Positions 26,278-35,298 of a DNA stretch of 64,000 nucleotides are shown here, in pieces (position 1 is the stretch's first letter; every line of letters begins with the position of its first letter). The translations under genes and the position numbers were made by a program. The notes under the pieces are model-generated. The model ran no database searches and was not told where the DNA came from. It saw nothing but the letters and a program-made list of their open reading frames with translations. Source of the stretch: SbD1 sp039679945 (lineage in GTDB: Bacteria; Desulfobacterota; Syntrophobacteria; Syntrophobacterales; Syntrophobacteraceae); contig JBDKTY010000039.1 of assembly GCA_039679945.1 (NCBI GenBank), positions 24,887 to 88,886 on the forward strand, given 5' to 3'.

Positions 26278-27039
26278 ATGACTGATTACCGCGAATTCTC
26301 CGAGTTACTGTGTAAAAGCCGCTATGCCGTTGCATTGACGGGTGCTGGAATCTCGGTGGAGAGCGGGATTCCGGATTTTCGCAGCAAGAATGGGCTATGG
26401 TCGCGGTATGATCCCAGTGAGTACGCCTCGATTGAAGCATTTCGGTCGAATCCGGGAAAGGTTTGGAAGATGCTGGCCGAGATGGACGCTCTTTTCTCCT
26501 CGGCACAACCCAACGCGGCACACCTTGCGCTGAGCGAGCTGGAACAGCTCGGCATCATCAAAGTCGTGGTGACCCAGAACATAGACAGTCTGCACCAGCG
26601 TGCCGGAAGCAGCAACGTCGTGGAGTTCCATGGTCATTTCCGAAGTCTTCATTGCGACAGGTGTCTTCGGATAAGGATGCGGGACGATGCCTTGTTTGAT
26701 ATCCTGCCGCCGCTTTGTTCGTGCGGTGGAATACTCCGTCCGGACATCATCTTTTTTGGCGAGGGCATTCCGACAGAGGCCTTCTCCCTGGCGATCGAGG
26801 CTGCCGAGAAGTGTGACCTGATGCTCATTGTGGGGACCTCGGCGACCGTGGTGCCCGCATCTCAGCTACCGCGCATCGCGAAACGAAGGGGCGCGAAGTT
26901 GCTCGAAATCAATCCGGGTGACTCGGAACTCTCCGGCTGGCTGACCGATGCCCACATACCGGAACCCGCCGGCAGGGCGCTCGGCGCCGTTATTGAAATT
27001 GTAAGGGAAATGAGGTTTAGTACACTTTCTGGGATTTAG
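26278..27039 (+). CDS. cobB: NAD-dependent protein deacetylase (Sir2 family)
   Basis: 253 residues, normal length. NAD-binding motifs are GAGISVESGIPDFRS and TQNIDSLHQRAG, and the catalytic His is in EFHGH. Four zinc ligands are present as HCDRC and, about 25 residues later, LCSCGG. The Tyr-x-x-Arg pair that gives E. coli CobB desuccinylase activity is replaced by WKMLAE, so plain deacetylase activity is more likely. It uses NAD+ to remove acetyl groups from lysines, for example of acyl-CoA synthetases. A consensus promoter lies just upstream; the ribosome site is weak. Confidence 0.92.
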   Translation: MTDYREFSELLCKSRYAVALTGAGISVESGIPDFRSKNGLWSRYDPSEYASIEAFRSNPGKVWKMLAEMDALFSSAQPNAAHLALSELEQLGIIKVVVTQNIDSLHQRAGSSNVVEFHGHFRSLHCDRCLRIRMRDDALFDILPPLCSCGGILRPDIIFFGEGIPTEAFSLAIEAAEKCDLMLIVGTSATVVPASQLPRIAKRRGAKLLEINPGDSELSGWLTDAHIPEPAGRALGAVIEIVREMRFSTLSGI

Positions 27040-27069
27040 GTGGTTGATGTGACCGATGTTATGCCTGCA

Positions 27070-27097
27070 CGCCATTCCGACCCGCGCCGGAATGGCG
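27070..27097. repeat. Hairpin between sirtuin and tolQ
   Basis: CGCCATTCCG (27070-27079) and CGGAATGGCG (27088-27097), perfect 10-base arms, 8-base loop, no T-run. It may terminate or separate the sirtuin transcript from tolQ. Confidence 0.6.
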
Positions 27098-27166
27098 AAT
27101 GTGTTCCACGACCGGGCGGAGCCTGCCTGATTCGTGGGACTTCTCTTAACAGGAGGAAATAAGCGG

Positions 27167-27976
27167 ATGTCGTTTCAAATATTTTCGGGAATTGCTCATG
27201 CTGCTTCGGAAGGCGCTCCTTATCAGCGCACCGGGGACAGTGTTGTCGATATGATCTTCAACGCCGGGCCCATGGTAAAATTCATCCTGCTTATCCTCAT
27301 GGGACTTTCAATCGCATGTTGGTGTGTTATTCTGATAAAATATATGTTGATCCGGCGGGCTAACCGTCAATCCGAACGATTCGTCGATATGTTCCGGCAG
27401 CGGAAGAATTATGCGGTCCTCTACAGGGACAGCGAATCGCTCGAGGATAGTCATCTTGCCCAAATTTATCGGGTGGGATACGCGGAACTCAGCAGGCTGG
27501 GAAAATCGCTTGAAACCAGGAACTTGCTCGAACTCTCCGGGAACCCTGAAATTCTTCTTGAAAATGTGGAACGTGCCATTCAAGGTGGAATGACAGCCGA
27601 ACACCAGCGATTTGAGCGATGGCTTCCGCTGCTTGCCACGACCGGGAGCACTGCTCCATTCATCGGCCTTTTCGGAACTGTCTGGGGTATCATGACCAGC
27701 TTTCAGGAAATCGGGCTCAAAGGCGCGGCGAATCTTGCAGTGGTCGCACCCGGAATCTCGGAGGCCCTGGTAGCCACCGCCATTGGTCTGGCGGCGGCAA
27801 TTCCGGCGGTGGTCGGGTACAATCACTTCTCTACTCGCATCAGATCTATCGACAGTGAGATGAGCCATTTCTCGGCCGATCTGCTCAATATGCTCAAACG
27901 TGATCTCATGCGAAAAGGCAGGCAGGAAGAATCCTCCGCGCTGGCTTCGGAACACCGGGCCGCCCTGCAGGACTAG
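27167..27976 (+). CDS. tolQ: TolQ (MotA/TolQ/ExbB proton channel family)
   Basis: 269 residues from ATG 27167, which follows AGGAGGAAATAA; an upstream in-frame start at 27134 is rejected. Three membrane helices: one near residues 35-58 and two in the C-terminal half around LLATTGSTAPFIGLFGTVWG and LVATAIGLAAAIPAVVGY, the latter two typical of the family. With TolR it forms the proton channel that powers the Tol-Pal machine across the cell envelope. First gene of tolQ-tolR-tolA-tolB-pal-cpoB. Confidence 0.95.
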   Translation: MSFQIFSGIAHAASEGAPYQRTGDSVVDMIFNAGPMVKFILLILMGLSIACWCVILIKYMLIRRANRQSERFVDMFRQRKNYAVLYRDSESLEDSHLAQIYRVGYAELSRLGKSLETRNLLELSGNPEILLENVERAIQGGMTAEHQRFERWLPLLATTGSTAPFIGLFGTVWGIMTSFQEIGLKGAANLAVVAPGISEALVATAIGLAAAIPAVVGYNHFSTRIRSIDSEMSHFSADLLNMLKRDLMRKGRQEESSALASEHRAALQD

Positions 27977-28001
27977 GAAATAATGGTGGGGAAGACCGCA
28001 C

Positions 28002-28466
28002 ATGCAGACTAATGGCAACAATTCAAACGGCAGTATGGTATCTGAAATTAACGTTACGCCGCTCGTGGACGTAATGCTCGTTCTGCTCATCATATTCATG
28101 GTGACGGCGCCGATGATGACCCAGGGAATTGACGTCAAGCTGCCGCAAACCGCGGCTGCTTCGATCCCCTCGGAAGAGGAGCGTCTGGTCGTCTCGGTCA
28201 CGCAGGACCGGCTCGTTTTCATCAATGACAATGCCGTGGATTTGAGGGAGTTGGGTGGGAAGCTCACGGCTATCACTCAGAATCGCCAGGAGAACAAGGG
28301 GGTCTTCCTCCGCGCGGATGAATCACTTCCTTATGGGTACGTCATGGAAGTAATGGGAACAATCCGTCAGGCCGGTATCGATCAGATCGGCATGGTGACG
28401 GACCCGTCGAGGAATGCTCCTAAGGCTGCCCCTGGTGCTCCAGCAAAGGCAAAAGGCAAGAATTGA
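28002..28466 (+). CDS. tolR: TolR (ExbD/TolR family)
   Basis: 154 residues. A single membrane helix with the conserved proton-binding Asp in VTPLVDVMLVLLIIFMV (near residue 24) is followed by a periplasmic domain (about residues 50-140). The last 20 residues are Ala/Pro/Lys rich. It works with TolQ as the channel stator. It starts 25 bases after tolQ. The gene order alone distinguishes it from exbD. Confidence 0.95.
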   Translation: MQTNGNNSNGSMVSEINVTPLVDVMLVLLIIFMVTAPMMTQGIDVKLPQTAAASIPSEEERLVVSVTQDRLVFINDNAVDLRELGGKLTAITQNRQENKGVFLRADESLPYGYVMEVMGTIRQAGIDQIGMVTDPSRNAPKAAPGAPAKAKGKN

Positions 28467-28523
28467 GAGGAACCATCTTTCACAGCGCAAAATCATGCAG
28501 ATGCGAACGATGGGAGAAAAGCA

Positions 28524-29483
28524 ATGGAACCCCTGACTTTCGTTAGGAAGAGAGTGACCCGGAGCGAATTGCTCCTTGGGATGGGTGGCTCATTTCTGGT
28601 GCATTTCCTGGTGTTTGCCTCGGCTATTCTAGCCGTATGGACAATGCCTCGGAAGCCCGTGATGCCGCCTTTTTGTACGGTAAACCTGGTTTCACTCAAG
28701 GATATCGGCAGCGGAACTTCGGAGCCGAAGGGAAACCCGAAAGCGGCCGCGGAAGATGCGAAAGCAACCGAAGCGCCGAAGCGCGCTGTAAAATCCTCGG
28801 ACAGGGCTGAGTCGGCCATGCCTGTTAGACGGCTTCAGTTGGATGATACTCCTCGAAGGCAGGAAGTACCCATTAAGAAGCTGGAGCCCAAGGAAGCGCC
28901 CAAAGTCGCTGAAACGCCACAAAACCTGGCGGCCGTTGAAAAGAATCTTGAAAAACTGATCACGAAACCCAAAGCCGTGCCTCGGACTTCTACGGAGATA
29001 CAGCAGGAGACCTCACCGAAGCCCGCGGCCGCCCAGCAGGCCTCTCAGCCGCCACCGGCGAGTCGTCCCGGCAGAACGGCGCCCGGCGCGGAAAATGTTG
29101 GACATGGATCACCGACTGGATCGGCAGATGCGGGTGCGAAGGGTACGACCGTCGGCAGCACCGGGGGAAGTCCGGAGGGAAGCGCTGCCGCTTCAGCCCT
29201 TATCGGTCTTTATGGCGATAAGGTGCGTGAGGCCATCGAGCGGGAATGGAGACTGATCAGCGATCAGGGTGTAGGTGGTCTGAAGGCGGTTTTGGAAGTC
29301 CAGATCCGCAAGAACGGCGAAATCGTGCAAATACAGGTTGTCAAACCTTCCGGGAACACTATGTTTGACGATTCCGCCCTGCGCGCCGTGCGCAAGGCAG
29401 CCCCACTGCCGGCGGTGCCTGAAATGATCGTCCAATCCAGCACGAAGCTCATCATAACCTTTCAGCCCGGCCGCGTTTCCTGA
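28524..29483 (+). CDS. tolA: TolA-like energy transducer with a TonB C-terminal domain
   Basis: 319 residues. One membrane helix near residues 15-38, a long Ala/Pro/Lys/Glu-rich stretch (about 60-215) that would span the periplasm, and a C-terminal TonB/TolA domain (about 225-315: GLKAVLEVQIRKNGEIVQIQ, then MFDDSALRAVRKAAPLP). The domain resembles TonB_C more than the classical TolA III, as in many deltaproteobacterial tol operons. It couples the TolQR motor to TolB/Pal at the outer membrane. It is followed 25 bases later by tolB. Confidence 0.88.
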   Translation: MEPLTFVRKRVTRSELLLGMGGSFLVHFLVFASAILAVWTMPRKPVMPPFCTVNLVSLKDIGSGTSEPKGNPKAAAEDAKATEAPKRAVKSSDRAESAMPVRRLQLDDTPRRQEVPIKKLEPKEAPKVAETPQNLAAVEKNLEKLITKPKAVPRTSTEIQQETSPKPAAAQQASQPPPASRPGRTAPGAENVGHGSPTGSADAGAKGTTVGSTGGSPEGSAAASALIGLYGDKVREAIEREWRLISDQGVGGLKAVLEVQIRKNGEIVQIQVVKPSGNTMFDDSALRAVRKAAPLPAVPEMIVQSSTKLIITFQPGRVS

Positions 29484-29517
29484 GGACCGGGGCGAGTTCT
29501 ACCGGAGTATGTTCTTT

Positions 29518-30837
29518 ATGAGAAAGTTGTCTGGTGTTTTCGTCATAGTCTGTGCTCTTTTCCTCTGGCCGGCTTTTCAGGGACCGGGGTTTGCGCAGGA
29601 TATCAATGTCAACATCAACAAGGCGAGTTTCCAGCGAATTCCCATTGCTATTCCGGATTTCAAGTATATGACCGCCGAGCAGACCAACTTTGCCCATGAC
29701 ATGGGTGAACTGCTCGCCAATGATCTCGATTTCTCCGGTGTGTTCCGGCCGCTTGACCCCAAGGGCTTTATCGAGAATCCCCAGACAATGGGCCTGAATG
29801 CGCCTGAAATTAAATTCCCCGACTGGAAGAGACTCGGCGCCGATTTCCTGGTGCGCGGCTCTTACCAGGTGCAGGGATCCAGCATCAAATTCGAGGGACG
29901 CCTTTTCGACGTTGTCGGCGCACGGATGATAAAGGGCAAAGTTTACGAGGGCGATGCAAGGAACTGGCGGCAGATGGTCCATGATTTCGCCGACGAGATC
30001 CTTCTCGCGCTCACTGGTGATCGCGGCGTATTCGACACGAAAATCGCCTACGTACAGAGTACCGGACAGGGCAAGGAGATCTTTTACTGTGATTTCGATG
30101 GGGGAAATCCCGTCCAGGTAACCAGGGACAACAGCATTGCGCTTTCGCCCAACTGGAACAAGGATATGTCGCAACTCGCCTACGTGAGTTACAGGGATGG
30201 CACGCCGAAGGTGTACTCGCTGAACGTGCGCAGCGGATCCCAGGGACTCATATGCGGCGCCGCACCAATGAATATCTCACCGGCGTGGAGACCTGGAAGA
30301 AACGAACTTGCTATTACCATGAACAAGGACGGAAACCCGGATATCTTCCTGGTGTCCTCATCGGGCCAGATCCTGCAAAAACTCGTGCACGGCTGGTCCA
30401 TCAATGTCTCCCCGGACTGGTCGCCGGACGGGCGAAAGCTTGCCTATGTGTCCAATGAATCCGGCAATCCACAGATTTATGTACTTGATGTCGCTACCGG
30501 ACAGAAAAAGAGGATTACTTTCAGCGGCAACTACAACACGTCGCCGGCCTGGTCCCCCAAGGGTGACTGGATCGCCTACAGCGGGGTTGCCGGAGGCCAG
30601 CACAATATCTTCATCACTCGCCCGGAGGGCGGGGAAAACAAGCAGCTCACCAGCGGAGAGGGGAATAACGAATCACCGACGTGGTCGCCGGATGGGCGCA
30701 TGATAGCGTTCAGCTCCACACGACAAGGCGGACCCTCGATTTGGGTCTTGATGACCAATGGAACCGGGGTGCGGCGGCTTACAAGGATGGCCGGATCCCA
30801 GGAACTTCCTGACTGGTCGCCCAGGATGAATCGCTAG
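29518..30837 (+). CDS. tolB: TolB, periplasmic Tol-Pal protein
   Basis: 439 residues from ATG 29518; the ATG at 29509 is only one base from the CGGAG site and is rejected. A signal peptide ends near GPGFAQD. The N-terminal alpha/beta domain (about residues 25-160) is followed by a six-bladed WD40-like propeller of repeated units of the type SPDWSPDGRKLAYVS and SPAWSPKGDWIAYSG. TolB binds Pal and receives the pull from TolA. All expected parts are present. Confidence 0.95.
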   Translation: MRKLSGVFVIVCALFLWPAFQGPGFAQDINVNINKASFQRIPIAIPDFKYMTAEQTNFAHDMGELLANDLDFSGVFRPLDPKGFIENPQTMGLNAPEIKFPDWKRLGADFLVRGSYQVQGSSIKFEGRLFDVVGARMIKGKVYEGDARNWRQMVHDFADEILLALTGDRGVFDTKIAYVQSTGQGKEIFYCDFDGGNPVQVTRDNSIALSPNWNKDMSQLAYVSYRDGTPKVYSLNVRSGSQGLICGAAPMNISPAWRPGRNELAITMNKDGNPDIFLVSSSGQILQKLVHGWSINVSPDWSPDGRKLAYVSNESGNPQIYVLDVATGQKKRITFSGNYNTSPAWSPKGDWIAYSGVAGGQHNIFITRPEGGENKQLTSGEGNNESPTWSPDGRMIAFSSTRQGGPSIWVLMTNGTGVRRLTRMAGSQELPDWSPRMNR

Positions 30838-30868
30838 GTAGTCACGGAAAAGAGGGAGGGAAACAGGA

Positions 30869-31438
30869 ATGAGAAATAGAATCGGCAAGTTTGTGTCTGT
30901 TATGCTGGTATTTATTTTGATGGCGTTTACGGGTGCGTGCGCGAAGAAGACGGTACCGGGGCAGCCCGGAATGGGCGCCGGCGGACCAGGGGCCTACGGT
31001 CCCGGTGGTCCCGGCGGCGGGCCCGGCATGGACGACGCTCGCTGGAATGCACTGGGAATAACCTCGGAGGCTGAGAAGCGGGAGTTCCTTGAGAAGGCTC
31101 AGGCATTCGAGAACCAGGACATCTACTACGATTACGACTCTTACTCGCTTACCGCGCCCGGCACCAAGGTGCTTGAGGAAAAGATGGCTTTTCTAAAGCG
31201 GTTTCCAAAAGTGAAGGTCACGGTCGAGGGACACTGCGACGAACGCGGCACAACCGAGTACAACCTGGCTCTCGGCGAGCGGCGTGCCAATGCCGCATAC
31301 CAGTTCATTATGAACTCGGGTCTCCAGGGAGCAAAGATCACATCTGTCAGCTATGGGAAAGAACGTCCGCTGGCAACAGGTCATGATGAAGCGTCCTGGG
31401 CGAAGAACAGGCGTGCGCATTTCGTGCTGAATTACTAG
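30869..31438 (+). CDS. pal: Peptidoglycan-associated lipoprotein Pal
   Basis: 189 residues. Lipobox FTGAC gives a lipidated Cys near residue 24; a Gly/Pro-rich linker follows. The OmpA-like domain (about residues 75-187) has the peptidoglycan-binding core VEGHCDERGTTEYNLALGERRA. Pal tethers the outer membrane to peptidoglycan. GGGAGGGAAACAGG precedes the ATG. A terminator lies behind it, so cpoB may be expressed at a lower level. Confidence 0.95.
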   Translation: MRNRIGKFVSVMLVFILMAFTGACAKKTVPGQPGMGAGGPGAYGPGGPGGGPGMDDARWNALGITSEAEKREFLEKAQAFENQDIYYDYDSYSLTAPGTKVLEEKMAFLKRFPKVKVTVEGHCDERGTTEYNLALGERRANAAYQFIMNSGLQGAKITSVSYGKERPLATGHDEASWAKNRRAHFVLNY

Positions 31439-31473
31439 AAATAAATTCGTCACTTGATTTCAAATATTTTAAG

Positions 31474-31510
31474 GACCGGCCCGGATGATGTATCATTGGG
31501 CCGGTCTTTT
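31474..31510 (+). terminator. Intrinsic terminator between pal and cpoB
   Basis: GACCGGCCC (31474-31482) and GGGCCGGTC (31498-31506), 15-base loop, then TTTT. It suggests partial termination inside the tol-pal cluster. Confidence 0.75.
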
Positions 31511-31581
31511 CGTGGTATGGCTTGCTCCCGCTCTGACAGAACGTGGATCCGTACATTTGAAAGTCAGGAAAGGAAAACCCT

Positions 31582-32445
31582 ATGGGCGCTCGGATTCGAT
31601 CAGCGTTTGCCAAAAACTTATCTCTGATCACTCTGGCCGGTGTGTTGGCGGGATGTGCTTCCACGCAGGAGACGTCGACGATCCAGCAGAGTGTATCGAT
31701 GCTCAATGAAAGGCAAGCGACGTTGGAGCGCCGCCTCGAGAGCACGGAAGGCAAGGCGCGGTCAGGCGGAGATCTTTACGCGCGCCTGGAGGAGATGCAG
31801 AAGCGGATAGGAGCGCTCAACGGCAGGATCGACGAATTAGAGCACAAACTCGATCTGGTGCAGAAGATGCCTCCTCAGAGCGCTGCCGTACCGGTTCCAG
31901 CACCCGTCCCCGTTGCTCCCCCATCCGCGGGCGCGGCCATGGAAGCTCCTCCGCAGCCGGTACAACCCATAAGGCCTCAACCGATGCCCGCCACTCCACC
32001 CGCCGCACCCGTGCAACGACCGGCACAGGCGGTTCCCGCTGCTCCGCCTCAAGCACCACCAGCCGCGGAAGCTCCCGATAAAGCCGCATATGACCGCGCG
32101 TCCCAACTGTTCCAGCAAGGCAAGTTCGAGCCGGCGCGCAAGGAGTTCCAAAGCGTTGCAACCCGTTATCCGAAATCGGAATTTGCCGACGATGCCCTTT
32201 TCAACGTCGGGGAGTGCTATCTGTCCGAGAAACGATACCAGGACGCCATAGAGACCTATCAGCAGGTGATGGATAAATATCCACGCGGTGACAAAGCGCC
32301 GCAGGCCCTTCTTAAACAAGGTACGGCCTTCCAGCAGATTGGAGACACCACTGCCGCTAAAATCATTTTCGAACGGCTTGTGGAGAAGTTCCCGGGTTCG
32401 GCGGCCGCGCAGGCAGCCGAAAAGAAACTGAAGCAGATGCCCTGA
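31582..32445 (+). CDS. cpoB: Cell division coordinator CpoB/YbgF (Tol-Pal system)
   Basis: 287 residues. The signal has a lipobox-like LAGC at about residue 24, so it is probably a lipoprotein, unlike soluble E. coli CpoB. Residues 35-90 form a coiled coil (trimerisation), residues 95-165 are Pro/Ala-rich linker, and the C-terminal third has tetratricopeptide repeats (AYDRASQLFQQGKFEPARKEF, and FNVGECYLSEKRYQDAIETY). It links peptidoglycan synthesis with outer membrane constriction. AAAGGAAAA precedes the ATG. Confidence 0.93.
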   Translation: MGARIRSAFAKNLSLITLAGVLAGCASTQETSTIQQSVSMLNERQATLERRLESTEGKARSGGDLYARLEEMQKRIGALNGRIDELEHKLDLVQKMPPQSAAVPVPAPVPVAPPSAGAAMEAPPQPVQPIRPQPMPATPPAAPVQRPAQAVPAAPPQAPPAAEAPDKAAYDRASQLFQQGKFEPARKEFQSVATRYPKSEFADDALFNVGECYLSEKRYQDAIETYQQVMDKYPRGDKAPQALLKQGTAFQQIGDTTAAKIIFERLVEKFPGSAAAQAAEKKLKQMP

Positions 32446-32664
32446 TTAGTGATCCTGTTTGGGTATATGCAACCCGACAGGATGCCGGGAAGTCCAAAAA
32501 CGTAACCATATTTGAGCCCGGGGCGGTGGTCAGCTATTGTTTTCCGTTCTCACGGCCTTATATATTGCTTGTACTGGCTGTGCCCGTGCGGATGATTTTT
32601 TTCGCGCGGGCCTGGAGATCGGTGTCTCTTTTTCTGCCCCCGGCAGGTCCTCCCAGGCAATGAA

Positions 32665-34524
32665 TTGGCTCCGCGAAATCCCATTCGACTTTTCCTGAGT
32701 ATCGTATTGCCGCTGGTTCTGGCGGGTCCCACCTGCTTTGCCGATGAAGTGCCCGGAAAACCTTTCAAACCGCCTGAATCCCGTGAAGCCAGACTCCAGG
32801 TACGCTCGATTCGATTCGAGGGTAACTCGATTATCCCGTCCCGTGAATTGAAAACAATTCTCAGCACCAAGGAAACCAGATTCAGGTGGTTTACAAAAGC
32901 CCCCCTGGATGATGAGGTCTTGAATGCCGACCTGGAAAGGCTCCGGAAGTATTATCTCAGCCAGGGGTTCCACCACATGCGGCTGCTGTCACACGAAATT
33001 CAACCCCTTGTGGGAAATAATGCGCGGATTGTTATAAGGCTCGACGAAGGCCCTCCGATGATGATTTCCGAGGTGAGGCTCGCAATCGGGGAGCATCCGG
33101 AGTGGCAGGCGGAAATCCTGAAACTCATTCCGCTGAAAACACGCCGAAGGTTTACAATCCCGTCCTATAAGGATACGGAAAAAATTGCTTTGAAATATCT
33201 TGCCGATCGTGGCCATCCCAAGGCGAAAGTCGATATGCACGGCCGGCTGGACAAAGGGACCAACCTCGCCTCCGTTTCCGTCGACATATCGGTGGGGCCT
33301 GTCTGTACTTTTGGAGATATACGTGTCGAAGGAAATGAAGCTGTTTCCCCCGAGGTTGTGCTGCGTGAGGTTACGTTCCGTTCCGGGGAACGTTTCAGCG
33401 GAATGAGGATCGACGCGACGCAGCAAAGGCTCTTCAACCTCGATTTGTTTCAATTCGTGGACATATCGGTGGAGAATATGGAGGATGACGCCACAATCCT
33501 GCCGGTGCGCATTCTTGTCAAGGAGGCGAAAAAACAGACCGTCCGGGTTGGATTGGGGTACGGCACGGAGGACCAGGTTCGCGGACAGGCACAATATGAG
33601 ATAAGGAATTTTCTCGGAGATGGAAGGCGCCTCCAGATCAATGGCAAGGCGAGTGCGATCGTCCAGTTGTTGGAGGGCAGATTCATTCAGCCCTATTTTC
33701 TGAACAGCCGAGGCTCGTTCATTCTGGACGGCGGAATACTGCACGAAGACCAGGAGTCTTTTGAAAACCGGAAGATCTATGTCCGCCCGATCTACGAATA
33801 CAAGTGGCATGAGGGTCTGGTTTCATTTTTCGGGTACAATTTCGAGACAAACCGGCTCATCGACGTCGATGTTACCATGGCATCCAGATTGGCTACGGAC
33901 CAGGAACACCAGGAACACTTCATATCATCCCTGATAGCGGGAAATACGTGGGAGAGAGTGGATTCGGCCCTTAATCCTCGGAGGGGATGGCGCCTTTTGC
34001 AGAACGTGGAGTGGGCGACGAGCCTGCTGGGTTCGGAGGATGACTACTTCAAACTGACTCTGGAGGGCAGGGGCTATGTGCCGACGTGGAGCTACGGCGT
34101 GCTGGCCGCAAGGCTTAAATGGGGCGAAATCGAGCTGCTGAGGAATTCCGGTTCCGTGCCCATCTTTAAGCGTTTGTTCTCCGGAGGAAGCGACAGCGTG
34201 CGTGGTTACCCTTACCAGAGACTGGGGCCGCTTGACGACGAAGGAAATCCCATAGGGGGCATGACGCTTCTCGAAGGCAGTCTGGAATGGAGATTTCCTA
34301 TCAGGAATCCTTTTGAGGGAGTGTTCTTCTTTGACTTTGGGAATGTCACCCCCAAAATAAGCCGATTTTCCTGGGATGACACCCGGTACACGGCTGGTGT
34401 CGGGTTGCGTTATCTTACCGTGGTGGGGCCATTGCGAATCGATTTCGGCTATGAATTAAACCCTCCGGAGCAGAACTTCTTCTCGCCCTACCAGATTCAT
34501 TTCAGCATCGGGCAGGCCTTTTAG
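32665..34524 (+). CDS. Outer membrane POTRA/beta-barrel protein (BamA/TamA family)
   Basis: 619 residues. A signal peptide (end near CFADE) is followed by about three POTRA-type domains (about residues 45-125, 125-205 and 205-270, the last starting FGDIRVEGNEAVSPEVV) and a C-terminal 16-strand barrel. The barrel shows the hallmark SGGSDSVRGYPYQRLGP near residue 515 and ends in Phe (FSIGQAF), as barrel substrates of the Bam machine do. With three POTRA domains it resembles TamA more than five-POTRA BamA. The start is TTG 32665 with only a weak ribosome site. It stands 219 bases after cpoB, with no promoter found. Confidence 0.85.
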   Translation: MAPRNPIRLFLSIVLPLVLAGPTCFADEVPGKPFKPPESREARLQVRSIRFEGNSIIPSRELKTILSTKETRFRWFTKAPLDDEVLNADLERLRKYYLSQGFHHMRLLSHEIQPLVGNNARIVIRLDEGPPMMISEVRLAIGEHPEWQAEILKLIPLKTRRRFTIPSYKDTEKIALKYLADRGHPKAKVDMHGRLDKGTNLASVSVDISVGPVCTFGDIRVEGNEAVSPEVVLREVTFRSGERFSGMRIDATQQRLFNLDLFQFVDISVENMEDDATILPVRILVKEAKKQTVRVGLGYGTEDQVRGQAQYEIRNFLGDGRRLQINGKASAIVQLLEGRFIQPYFLNSRGSFILDGGILHEDQESFENRKIYVRPIYEYKWHEGLVSFFGYNFETNRLIDVDVTMASRLATDQEHQEHFISSLIAGNTWERVDSALNPRRGWRLLQNVEWATSLLGSEDDYFKLTLEGRGYVPTWSYGVLAARLKWGEIELLRNSGSVPIFKRLFSGGSDSVRGYPYQRLGPLDDEGNPIGGMTLLEGSLEWRFPIRNPFEGVFFFDFGNVTPKISRFSWDDTRYTAGVGLRYLTVVGPLRIDFGYELNPPEQNFFSPYQIHFSIGQAF

Positions 34525-34739
34525 GGGGTTGGATGTATCTGCCCGCCTTCTCCCGTACTACTCTCCCACCTTTTGAAATACAGCCTCTGTCGCGATAAAT
34601 ACCTTGTTCACCCCATGTATATTTGCCAGTTGGTCCAGTATGTTCGTACACGATGAAGGACGCATGGACAATTCACCACGATTGTATTTCCGGAGCATAA
34701 CGGCTGTTGTGGAGGACGTGGCTTTTTCGGAGGAAGAAT

Positions 34740-35162
34740 ATGGACAGCTTGGCTGCTCTTGAAGGTTTTATCAACCGGCATGATATTTCCATGCAGGTTA
34801 GCAGGATGAACGACCCCGATCCCGTCGCGGAGCAGGAGGGGGTGGAGCGTTATAAATGCCACATCAGGCGACCGGGCAAAGAGGTTAACGTCTATGTGGC
34901 CGTGCCGACTGAAGAAGAACGGCTCACTCCGCCCGACGTCCTGTTTATGCTCATTCTGGATGCTTCCGGTTGCGAGATGCTCAAGGACTACTATGGGCGG
35001 CATGAACAGATGCCGTCTGGCGGTAACGATGGCAATTTCGCCGAGTTTGAGGAATTCTGGGATGAATACAGGTCTCGGTGCCGTCAGACCCGTAAGTTCA
35101 AAGCATTTCTCGGCAAGAACCTTTATGGTGAGTTAATCGTTCAGTTCGGGTTTAAAGACTGA
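34740..35162 (+). CDS. Uncharacterised protein
   Basis: 140 residues from ATG 34740, preceded by CGGAGGAAGAAT; an upstream in-frame start at 34707 has no site. The protein is soluble and acidic with a patterned core (VERYKCHIRRPGKEVNVYVAV, then PDVLFMLILDASGCEML) and ends in FLGKNLYGELIVQFGF. No catalytic motif, no signal peptide, no family recognised. It is convergent with the TauE permease; a 48-bp palindrome lies between them. Confidence 0.65.
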   Translation: MDSLAALEGFINRHDISMQVSRMNDPDPVAEQEGVERYKCHIRRPGKEVNVYVAVPTEEERLTPPDVLFMLILDASGCEMLKDYYGRHEQMPSGGNDGNFAEFEEFWDEYRSRCRQTRKFKAFLGKNLYGELIVQFGFKD

Positions 35163-35210
35163 AAAAAACGCCGCCCCTCGGAGAAGTCAGTGTGCGATGT
35201 TCCCGGGCGT

Positions 35211-35258
35211 TCCGAAACAGAGAATGCAGCCAACTTTGGCTGCATTCTCTGTTTCGGA
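35211..35258. repeat. 48-bp near-perfect palindrome
   Basis: The left arm starts TCCGAAACAGAGAATGCAGC and the right arm is its exact reverse complement, ending CTGCATTCTCTGTTTCGGA. The centre is CCAA-CT-TTGG, so 23 bp can pair around two central bases. It lies between convergent genes (ends at 35162 and 35299). No T-run follows on either side. It could act as a bidirectional hairpin or be a mobile-element footprint. Confidence 0.9.
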
Positions 35259-35298
35259 GCCGGAATATAAAAATGCGAACGGATCTGCATTCTCCGGC

